Shown here: positions 25,301 through 43,912 of the stretch, one piece after another
Layout: each line of letters starts with the position of its first letter
How positions within the stretch are numbered: the stretch's first letter is position 1
Source of the DNA: Gymnorhina tibicen
Lineage: Eukaryota; Chordata; Aves; Passeriformes; Artamidae
Length of the DNA: 64,000 nt
Assembly: GCA_013399875.1 (NCBI GenBank)
Contig: VXAZ01003259.1
Coordinates: forward strand, 1 to 64,000
Reading direction: 5' to 3'
Program-made: the position numbers and the translations under genes
Notes under the pieces: model-generated
The model's database searches: none
Seen by the model: only the letters and a program-made list of their open reading frames with translations
Told to the model about the DNA's origin: nothing

Positions 25301-28300
25301 ACAGGGGGCCACCACCTTGCCACCCTGCTGGCCCTGCTGCCGCCGTGGCCACTGTGGCATCTCAACCCCACAGGGGCGTCGACTTCCACGGCAACACCGT
25401 GGGGCTGGCCAAGAAGCTGGTGATGTGCACCAGGGACTCGGGCGGCGTCAACCAGGTGGGTCCTGTGGCCTGCCCTCCCTGCACGGCCCCTTCCAGAGCC
25501 ACTCCCTCCTCCACCGCTCCCCAGCTTTCCCCCTCTGCAGCCTTAGGGCTGGATTTGGCCCCTGGCATCTCCGCCCCCTGAGTGGCTGACCCCAGAGGAG
25601 TGCTGGGGCTGTGGGCACCCAGCTGGGCTCCCAGAGAAGCTCCGTGGACACAGGAGCTGGGATTGCAGTAGGCTGTCAGGGGGCTGGGACTGGCTGTGCT
25701 CCTCATCCCTCCCCAGCTCTGTGGGAGCAGGAGCAGGGGTGACTGTCTGTGGTTCCTCTGGCTGCCCAGACCCACCACCAAGCATTGCTTTTTTGGAGCA
25801 GCCGCTTTGTCTAAGCTCACTGACAGCCCTGACAGACCAGTCTGGGGGTCTTCAGGGGCCACGGGACCACGTCCAGCTTGTGTCTTCCCTTACCTGATCG
25901 TGGCAGCGTGAGGGGACACCTTGCAGAGCCCCGGTGGCCCCGTGGAGGAGCTGTGGAGGAACCGCGAGGGCATTTAACCCACGCTGTGCTCCTTGTCCCG
26001 CAGGACCACAGCATGAACCCCATCGGCGCCGCATCCACCATGGCTCACGAGATGGGGCACAACCTGGGCATGTCTCACGACGAGGACGTCGCCGGCTGCC
26101 GTTGCCCCGTCTCCAAAGCTGACGGGGGATGCGTCATGGCGGGGAGCGTTGGGTGAGGGAAGGGGACGGGGGGACATCCCTGGGCAGCAAATACGCTGAG
26201 GTGTCCTCTGGCAGTATCCTAATGGGGTGAAACCCGTGAGATGGTCAGGTCTGGGTGGGCATTCCACCCCACCCCACCCCACAGCAGGTGCTTCTGGGCC
26301 TGCCGGTGGCTCTCCAGCTCCCCGCTGGGCTCTCTGCTCATGACCGCCTGGTTTTGTGCCCCTCCAGGCTGGTCTACCCCAAGCTCTTCAGCCGGTGCAG
26401 CGAGCGGGACATGTGGCAGTTCCTGGGGGACCCGCGGACCAGTTGCCTGCTGAACGCCCCGAGGGCGGATGAGCTGTACGGGGGGCCGGTGTGCGGGAAC
26501 CAGTTTGTGGAGCGGGGGGAGCAGTGTGACTGCGGCACGCCCGAGGTAGGGGGGGGTCTCCAAAGGGCTGGAGTCAGGGTGGGCGGCAGGGACCTGGGAT
26601 CTGCCCATCGGACTCTCCCCTCGTGCTCCTGGTGCTTCTGCCGAGAAATAACTCGTGGAGGAGATTCGTGTGTGCCCCCTTCGTGTGGCTGGCTGTGATC
26701 TTAGCCTAGGAAAGATGGGCACCCCCCCACGTCCTCCAAAGAGGTGACCCAGGAGGGGACATCGGGGCGTGTTGCTCTTTCAAGAGCTGTGCTCAGCTGT
26801 TCCTCATCCCAACCAGCCCCTCATGGGGGGAATTGAGACAAAGAGCTGGGCAATGCCTCTGGGATGAACCCCTGGTCACAGCCCTGTGCTGGGACTTGAA
26901 GGAATGTTCCCCTGATGCAGGGAGCACAGAGATCCTCGTGTTTTCTCCTTCCTGGAGATGTGCAAAGGGGCCCATCTTCTGAAAAAACCCCTCCTGGTCC
27001 TCCGGTTTGGTGCTGGTAGTGGGGGTGAAGAGGCGGCAGGAACGTTCCCCACCTGGGATGTTGTTGTGGTTTTGCCCCGTGGTTCAGCCCGTGGCAGCTA
27101 CGCTGCTGTGGGCACCTGGTGGCACGGCCACCTGGTCCCCTCAGAAAGGAAGGAAAGGGTCCTTCAGGGGGCTTCCTGGAGGGTTTCAGCCCGTCCCCGT
27201 CTTGCAGGAGTGCTCGGACCGCTGCTGCAACGCCACCACGTGTCAGCTGAGAGAGGGAGCCGAGTGCGCCCGAGGGGATTGCTGCCAGGACTGCAAGGTA
27301 CTGCCGTCCCCAGGGGACCAGCTCGGCAGGTGCTTAAGCAGGCGAAGAGCCGGTCCGAGCCCTGGAGGCGTCTCTGTGCTGTGCGGCAGCCCGGTCAGCA
27401 GCAGTCAGTGTCTGGACCCACGGGGTGCTGGCAGGCGCTCCCCAGAGCAGAGTGTTGCTGCGCTGCGCTGCCCGGAGCTGTGAGAGCACACAGGCAGCGC
27501 TGCCGTCCCTGTTTCCCGTGCAGGTGAAGGCTGCAGGTGCGCTCTGCCGGGCCAGCAAGAACGACTGCGACCTTGCCGAGCACTGCAGCGGCCTCAGCGC
27601 CGAGTGCCCGGAGGACGTGTTCCAGGAGAACGGCGTCTCCTGCCAGCACGGCAGCGGCTACTGCTACAACGGGGCCTGCCCCTCGCACGGCGAGCAGTGC
27701 CGGGCGCTCTGGGGCGCAGGTAGGGCCCCCTCCCTCCCCACCCTCCTGCCCCGCCTACTGCGGGATGTGCCTGGAGCCCCTCGGGCCAGCTCATCGCCCG
27801 GATGTGGTCCCTTCCTGCATCCCGAGCCGCGGCGCTGCTGATCCTAAAGCGCGGCCGCAGGCGCCGGCTCGCTGTGGGCTCCGGCTCCGTGTGACCCTTT
27901 CCGTGCGTCCCGCAGAGGCGCAGGTGGCTCCCGACGTCTGCTTCAAGCACAACAGCGAGCAGCACGTCCACCTGCACTGCCTCACCGAGTACGGGAAGCA
28001 GCCCTGCAGCCCCAAGTAAGGACGGGGGACGCGGGGATGTCCCGGCCCGGCCCAGCTCCGCCCGCTGGCGCTCACGGCCGCGTGTCCCGCAGGGATGTCA
28101 AGTGCGGCACGCTGCTGTGTCTGAGCGACAACACCCAGCCCATCCTCGGCAGCGGCTACTACTCCTTCGGCTACTACTTCGGCCGCTTCAAGTGCAAGGC
28201 GGTGATCGCGGGCAGCGACGCCGGCGAGGCGGCCGAGCTGCGGCTGGTGCCCACCGGCGCCAAGTGCGGGGAGGAGATGGTGAGAGCCGTGCGGGGCCGG

Positions 28301-29453
28301 GCCGCGCCGGGGGAGGGCGAGCGCCGGCCCCGGGGCAGCCTCAGAGCCCGCCTGCCCGTCCCCAGGTCTGCTACGCCGGGCGCTGCCAGAACCTGCTGGT
28401 CTACGGCGACAAGAACTGCTCGTCCAAGTGCAACAACCACGGGGTACGCGCCGGGATCCCCCCGGAGCCGCTGCGGGCCCCGCCCGCACGGCCACCACCC
28501 TGACGCTCTCCCCGCCCCTCCCAGGTGTGCAACCACCGGCGGGAATGTCACTGCGACCCCGGCTGGGCAGCGCCCTACTGCGAGCAGGAGATCTCGGGAA
28601 TAGCCACAGGTACGGTCCCTTCATCCCGACGCGCGTCCCGAGGCGGGAGCCTGGGGAGGGGACCGGCACCGGCTGCGAGGTGCTGCTCCATCCCCAAGCG
28701 CCCGGGTGGGTCCCCACAGGGAGCAGCAGCGTGGTGCTGGCGGCCGTGCTGGCCGTGCTGGCCCTGGCCGGGATCCTGCTGGGCAGCGGCGTGGTGCTCC
28801 TCAGAGCCAGGGCGGCGCGGCGCTCCCACAAAGGGTAATTCCCGTCTCCGCTTCCCTCTGAGCTCGAGGGGTGCCCGGAGCTGCCCCACATGGTCCCTGT
28901 GTCCCACAGGAGCTCCGGCGGGACTCCCTCGGGCCTCGCCAACCCGCTGTTCCAGGAGGGCGGCCGGACGCGCCCGGGCCGCCGCCAGCTGTCCGGCCGG
29001 GACATCGGCCAGCCCAGCCTGGTCAGCAGCACGGCGGCCCCGCGGCCGGCCCGGGCCCACAGCCCCGTGCTGACCCTGCAGCCGTCGGCAGCCGGCCCGC
29101 AGGTGACACCTCGGTCCCCGCTGGGATGGCCCCCGCAGGTACCCACCCCTCCCAAGCGGCCCCCGGCCCGAGCCGGGCGGGGCACACCCGCGGGGCGGCC
29201 CGGGCTGGGGGCTTGGGGGGCCCTTCCTCCGCTCCCCGCCCCGCTCCTGGTCCCTCCTGGTGCCCAGGTGAGGCAGGCGGGTGTCTCCTCCCGCCAGGCG
29301 AAGCCGAAGCCGCCCAGCAAACCTCTCCCAGCACTGAAGAGCAAAGCGCCGAGCCACGGCGAGGGGCCGCCGGCACCGTCCCTCCCAGCGGCACCCTTCC
29401 AGCGGTGTCCCCCGCCCAAGGTGGCCCTGAAGCCGCCCCCAGCCAGGAGGTGA
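19396..29453 (+). CDS. ADAM8: ADAM8 metalloprotease-disintegrin, lacking the signal-peptide exon
   Basis: ADAM8 is a type I membrane zinc protease that sheds ectodomains on leukocytes and osteoclasts. Coding exons: 19396-19505, 22536-22612, 22830-22908, 23002-23078, 23761-23947, 24333-24398, 24496-24564, 25125-25294, 25374-25455, 26004-26152, 26368-26545, 27208-27297, 27524-27719, 27916-28015, 28093-28279, 28366-28443, 28525-28609, 28720-28834, 28910-29453. Domains in order: prodomain ([26 protein letters not shown]), catalytic domain ([13 protein letters not shown] onward), the intact zinc site [12 protein letters not shown] (26046-26081) with a CVMAG Met-turn, disintegrin domain ([16 protein letters not shown], then [18 protein letters not shown]), cysteine-rich domain, an EGF-like segment ([19 protein letters not shown]), one transmembrane helix ([17 protein letters not shown]), and a proline-rich tail with SH3-type motifs ([19 protein letters not shown]). 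Several introns are only 75-100 bp. The tail frame is open throughout; a 165-bp in-frame intron (29103-29267) is possible. The first exon with the start codon was not found. Confidence 0.95.
19506..22535 (+). other. ADAM8 large intron, no exon seen
   Basis: This 3.0-kb GC-rich intron joins exons in phase 0. I saw no repeat family in it. One notable site is GCTGAGTCAGCA at 21587-21598, matching 12 of 13 positions of the MAF/NF-E2 type MARE palindrome. No conserved coding stretch was recognised. Confidence 0.6.
23520..23665 (-). mobile_element. CR1 LINE 3'-end fragment in an ADAM8 intron
   Basis: The sequence begins 'atggaatcccagaatccc' (CR1 terminal repeat, antisense) and continues with 'ggagggaccttaaagccc' and 'gggcagggacaccttccac'. 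It lies between prodomain exons and is truncated. Confidence 0.85.
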
Positions 29454-30165
29454 CCAAGGATGCTCCATCCGCCACCGCGGCCGGCCGAGGGGTGGCACAG
29501 CCGGGTGGGATGCACAGCTGGGGAGCCGTCGGCTCGCTTCCACCCTTACTTGAATTGCTGGCCGGACCTCGGACCCCGCCCGGGGGCACCAGTGTTTACA
29601 GATCCTCGAGTTGTGCCTTAATGGACTCGGCAGCCTCACGGCTGTCCCGGGGGAGCCGTCAGCCGGGGCTTCCCAAGGAAACCAGGAGCAGGGACAACTC
29701 CAGCTCCGGGTTGGGGGACTGCCCCACATTGGCCCAGGCTCTCCTGTGCCCTGGGAGCTGCTGCTGCCTTCTCTCCCGACGTCCTGAATGTGTCCTGCTC
29801 CTCCTGCCCTTCCCTGCTGGGGCTGCGGAGAGGAGCTCCTGGCATCCCGGGGCAGGAGGAGCACTGCTCCGTGGGGACCGTGCCCCAGGAACACCGCCCT
29901 GGCTGGGGACATCACACGGGGGGATGTCACCAGGGGCTGCGGCAGGTCCAAGCTGGGCTTGGCCTCCCCGCGGGGCTTTTATCTCTGAAGTTATTCCTTG
30001 AGTTGCTGTTCAAAAGGGAATTCCCCGGGAGCCTTTTTACTGCAGCCATTTATTTATGACCCTTATGTGATCATTTTGAGCCACTTGCTGTAAAACCAGG
30101 CCTCCCATTTTTTATATAATTTAGGTTCAAGGCTTTTATACCAATAAAGACTGAAGGTAGAGGTG
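29454..30165 (+). other. ADAM8: ADAM8 3' UTR
   Basis: No coding match lies between the stop codon and the poly(A) signal. Near its end are overlapping AUUUA pentamers (ATTTATTTA, 30048-30056), a possible AU-rich stability element, which would fit an inducible leukocyte gene. The limits are inferred. Confidence 0.7.
30143..30148 (+). terminator. ADAM8: Poly(A) signal of ADAM8
   Basis: AATAAA lies in 'ataccaataaagactg', 690 bp after the stop codon. It is the only good + strand signal before the convergent ERLIN1 end. Confidence 0.8.
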
Positions 30166-30549
30166 TCATGGGATGTGTCTGGGCAGGAGGGGACAGCAGG
30201 GCGGCAGCAGGCAGGGAGCTGTGAGGGGATCAGGGAAGGGGGAGAAGGGTTGGAGCTGAGCTCCCCCAGCCAGTGCCAGAGGCACGGGAGCCAAACTGAA
30301 GCGCGTTTTGCCAGCCACGCAGAGCCAGGCTGCCCCAGGGGCTGCAGGATGCTGCAGGGAGTCCCCTCATGCTCAGCACCATCCTGGCTGGGGCCTACTT
30401 TGAGCCCAGGCTGCTCAAGGGGCTCCCAGGGTGGCAGTCGCTGCTGCTGAGGACACCCACACCAAGCAGTGCTGCTGCACGGTGAGAGGAGGTGCAGGAG
30501 TCCCCCACTTCGTGTGCCACCAGCCCCAGGACACATAAAACCATCCCAA

Positions 30550-33423
30550 AAATGGTAACAAAATAATTTTATTCTGCTTTATCAAAAGAACTTAACACTG
30601 TGAATGTAAACCTGACCATATGTATCGTGTTTCCGTAAGGAGATGCGGATCCAGGGGCAGACCCCCTTAGTCACAGCCCCACGCAGGCTGTGGGAGCGGA
30701 GAGAAAAGCCAGTTCAATCCCAAAATGCCAGCTGCAGCCGTGCCCCTGCTCACAGCCAGGGCTCAGAGGGTAGCACAGCCCCCGCCAGGGTGCCACAGCC
30801 GTGGCCATCCCCTCCTGCACGCTCTGGGGCTGCGGCGGCGGCCGGGGAAGCAGGGAGGGGCGGGGGAGGCTGCTGCAGAAGGCACTGAGCATCACGCATG
30901 CTGCTGCAGGACCTGGGGCCGTGGGAGCAGCCCCGGGGGGCCCTCAGACCGCGCGGGGAGGCGGCTGATGCATACAGAGGGACACTTGAGCCAGGGACAG
31001 CCACTTAAGGCGAAGCCATGCACCCACCCGGACGGCGCAGGGAGGCACAGCAAGGCTCTGATCCAAAGGGAAGGAGCTCTTCCCACACTGGCCTGGAAGG
31101 CTTTCCTGCTCCCTGCACGGACATCTTGCTCTGATCACTGCAGGACAGGCATGAACTGCCTGGTCGTGATCCCAGCAGTTCCCCTCGTGCCCTTGTCACT
31201 TCCAGGCTGGCAGAACCTACCCTGCCCAGCCGTTCCTGATGCCCAGCGTGTCCAGCCCCAGGAACACAAGAACAAAATCACAGGGACTACACCCCTGCCA
31301 GCATTCCCTCCTGCAGTGCTTCTAGCCCTCATCCCAAAATCCAACCAAAGCGGGTGCTGCCGGAGCGAGGAGAGGCCGTGTCTGTGCCAAGGGCCTGCTG
31401 CAACACCGAGGAGGTGGCAGGGCAGAGATGAGACTACACTGCGTCCTCAAAGCCCAGCCCACAGGAAAAAGGGCACCCTGCAAGCCAAGCAGCACTTCCA
31501 GCAGACATTTCAAACACTACAAAACACACTGCCACCCCCTCTCTGCCCTGGTGCCCTGGTCCCTGGCTCCTGCCAGGGCTGGGGTGGAAGAGGAGCTGGT
31601 ATCCTGGAGCAGAGCATCCACTGAGCCTCGGGAGTTTGCAGGCAGACGGAGGACAAGAAAGACCACCCAAAACTGCTGCAAAGTCCCACAGTTATGTCTT
31701 ACACCCTGCAGAAGGGGCAGGGCCAACACAACCCTGCCCTGCCCCAGAGATGGAGGAGAGGCAGCTAGGGCAGGAGCAGAGACAGCAGCAGGCAGTGTGT
31801 GTCCCTAAACCTCCTTGTGGAGAGACACCAAAGCCCAGCCACACAGGGTGGGGACGCAGCACTGCAAAGCCCTCCTCTGGGGACATCACTAGCACAGGTG
31901 AAGCCGTTTTGGGTTGAATGTTTCTCAATGGCAGAAGCTGAACACATCCCTCCCCGTGCCCTGAGGATGCAGATGGTGCCAGGCACAGAAGATCCCAATG
32001 GGCTGAGTGCCTGGAGTGCCACCGCCCCCCAGCCCCTCCAAGGGTGGCATGGCTGCTCCGAGGGGACAGGACAGCAAGAGGGATGCACAGGTGACCTGGC
32101 TGGCAGAGCAGAGCAGGTCTCTGAACATGCAGCAGGCAGTGATGGGGTGCTCCCAGCTGGAGAACGGCATTCCAGCTCCTGCCAGCTGCTTCCCCAGCCG
32201 TCGCAGCCCTCAAAGAGCAGGAGGAGGAGCAGGGCCTAGGAGCGAGCACATCCTCACAGGCAGAGGGGAGGAGGGAGGAAAAGCAGAAAGCAGGCTGTCC
32301 CAGAAGACTGCCCCTCCCTGAGCACATCTTTCCCTCACCGTGCCGAGGCCCACCGGGAGCAGGGCCGGATGTGTCGCAGCGCAGATCGGGACAGAAGATC
32401 CACCTGGGGCCAGCCTGGCCAGGGACCAGAGGAGCAGGGACACACTCCTTGCTGTGGCTGCTCAAGGACATACAAAGCGGGTCCCACTTTCTGGAGCAGT
32501 GGATTTTGCACAGAGGAGCAGCGATGCCTCACCTACTTTGCAGCTGAAGCGTCAAACATCTGATCTGAGGGTCCTTTCACTCTTCTCTTCACCTTCACTT
32601 TGCCAGCACAGCACAGCAGTCAAATTCAGCCCCCTTTCCCTGGTGAATGACTTACAGGGAGGCTGGAATCCGAGCAAAGACTTGCCAGGCTCTGTTCCCA
32701 ACCAGCTGCTCCTGAAATGTGGTTTAGGAGGCAGTGAGACTCAGCCACCCAGCGGGAACACCGCAGTCAGTCCCAGGCAGCCCGTGCGAGGCTCTTGCTT
32801 GGACAGGGGGGTTGCACAGTCCCTTCAGAGATCGCCTCCTCCAAGTCGTTACCTAGTGCTGCTGGCTACAGGAATATTATGGCTATGCAGATGCTACTCC
32901 AACAACCCATTCCACACCAAACCACTCCTGGCTCTGAGCAGGAACACGCTGGCCAAGGAGAGCCCACTCCACCGGAGTCTTTGAGGAGAGCAAGACAGCG
33001 TCAGCAGAAACCTTCACCAAGCGAAGCTTCAGCGGCGGGACCAGGGGAGCCTCCTCTTCACTCAGCCTCAGCCAGGAGCGCTGGGCAACGACCAGTGCGC
33101 AGCAACACAGCACTCTTCCTCCAGAGTAACGCCTGCTAAATAACTGCACCTACCCCGGGAGGCTTTCCTGCTCTCTGTCGTTTAATATTCCAGTATAGGT
33201 ATGTTAGTACAGGATTATCCCTCCTTTGGAAGCACCAATTTAACAGGGGGAGAAACGGAAGAGGCAGAGCCCTTGCAATCTGTTGCTAGAAGAAAATCAA
33301 CCCAACTGCCACCTATACACAAGATGTCCAGGCATGTGCTGCATCCGCCCCTCCGGCGCAGGGCCTCGTCCCCGGGCACAGCCGGGCTCGTGCTGAGCTA
33401 CACCGGGTTCCCTTCTGCCTCCC
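30550..33423 (-). other. ERLIN1: ERLIN1 3' UTR (inferred, about 2.87 kb)
   Basis: I see no coding exon and no earlier minus-strand AATAAA between the ERLIN1 stop codon and the signal at 30573-30568. Long open frames here look like chance frames in GC-rich DNA. The extent would need transcript reads. Confidence 0.6.
30568..30573 (-). terminator. ERLIN1: Poly(A) signal of ERLIN1
   Basis: The + strand TTTATT gives AATAAA on the minus strand. It lies 420 bp from the ADAM8 poly(A) signal, so the two genes end tail to tail. Confidence 0.65.
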
Positions 33424-43068
<9,645 letters not shown>

Positions 43069-43270
43069 GCTCGCATCCCCTCCCGGCGCCGGGGGCTCGC
43101 GGGCCCTGCCCTGCCACAGCAACACCGTCAGCGCCGGGCGGGACCGGCCCGGCACCGCCCCCGACACCAAGGAGGCACCCGCGACAAACGGGACGGGCCG
43201 GGACAGGGACACGGCCGGGAGAGGGACGGGGCCCGGCCGCGGGCGGCGGAACCGCCCGCCCCGCACNGCC

Positions 43271-43477
43271 CTCCCTATCCCGTACCTATCCCTAGCCCCT
43301 ATCCCGTCCATGTCCCTGTGCCCATGCCGTCCTTATCCCGCCCATATCCCTCACCTGTACTTGGCCCTATTCCTACCCCGTCCTGTCCCGTACCTACCCC
43401 AGTCCCTATCCCGTCCCCTATCCCCTATCCCTGTCCCGTATCCCGCTCCCTATCCCGTACCTGTCCCGTTCCCCACG
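43271..43477. repeat. Imperfect pyrimidine-rich tandem repeat upstream of ERLIN1
   Basis: Diverged units of about 11-12 bp resemble CCCTATCCCGTA and fill about 200 bp directly 5' of the ERLIN1 start. The minus strand is G-rich (GGGATAGGG-like). A single N stands at 43267 at its edge. It may fall in the ERLIN1 5' UTR or proximal promoter. Confidence 0.85.
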
Positions 43478-43479
43478 TG

Positions 43480-43625
43480 CTGCCGAGGCCGCGCTCCCAC
43501 CCCCGCCGCGCACGCGCGCCGGCGCGGGGCACCCTGGGCGCGCCAGGGCGGCGCGTGATGACGTCACGTCCACCCACCTCAGCCGGTTGCCAGGCAACGG
43601 CGTGAAGGCGATGGCGGCGCGGGAG
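43480..43625 (-). promoter_or_regulatory. ERLIN1: CpG-island promoter region of ERLIN1
   Basis: This CpG-dense stretch carries an NRF1-like GCGCACGCGCGCC (about 43508), a perfect CRE palindrome TGACGTCA (43559-43566) and an RFX X-box-like inverted repeat GTTGCCAGGCAAC (43586-43598). It has no TATA box. It lies 400-550 bp upstream of the ERLIN1 start codon and immediately downstream of CHUK. Direction and start site are inferred from position. Confidence 0.6.
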
Positions 43626-43649
43626 CGACCAGGCCTCAGTGTGCGTGCG

Positions 43650-43912
43650 TGTGTCTCACCACAGAGTTTATTATATATACACGCGCTATACATTCATGGG
43701 GCACACGGCAGCGGCGGGCCCTGCCCGCGCCCCCTGCCCTGAGGAGGCTCCGCGGGCCGGGCCCAGGCCGCTCCCTGGGCACACAGCAGGTGGGTGAGGT
43801 GGCAATGTCAACAAAACACCGCTGGGTCCCACAGGGAAGGCGGCCGAGCCCGCGCTCAACACACAGAAGGCACTTGGGTGATGCAGCACCTCGGCTCCTG
43901 GGGCTACTTCAG
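43650..43912 (-). other. CHUK: CHUK 3' UTR (short)
   Basis: About 260 bp lie between the CHUK TAG stop (43915-43913) and the poly(A) signal. No element was recognised in it. Confidence 0.7.
43667..43672 (-). terminator. CHUK: Poly(A) signal of CHUK
   Basis: The + strand TTTATT gives AATAAA on the minus strand, about 240 nt after the stop codon. It lies only about 70 bp from the X-box in the ERLIN1 promoter region. Confidence 0.75.

Noticed and set aside
27791..29951. Minus-strand frames of 458 and 574 codons
   Set aside because: They are antisense to the ADAM8 cysteine-rich, transmembrane and tail exons; GC-rich DNA has few stop codons.
30725..31624. 299-codon plus-strand frame
   Set aside because: It is antisense to the inferred ERLIN1 3' UTR with no motif or splice support.
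43611..43745. Plus-strand ATGGCGGCG frame in the CpG region
   Set aside because: It is short and antisense to the CHUK 3' end, with no donor or family match; a divergent transcript is possible but unsupported.
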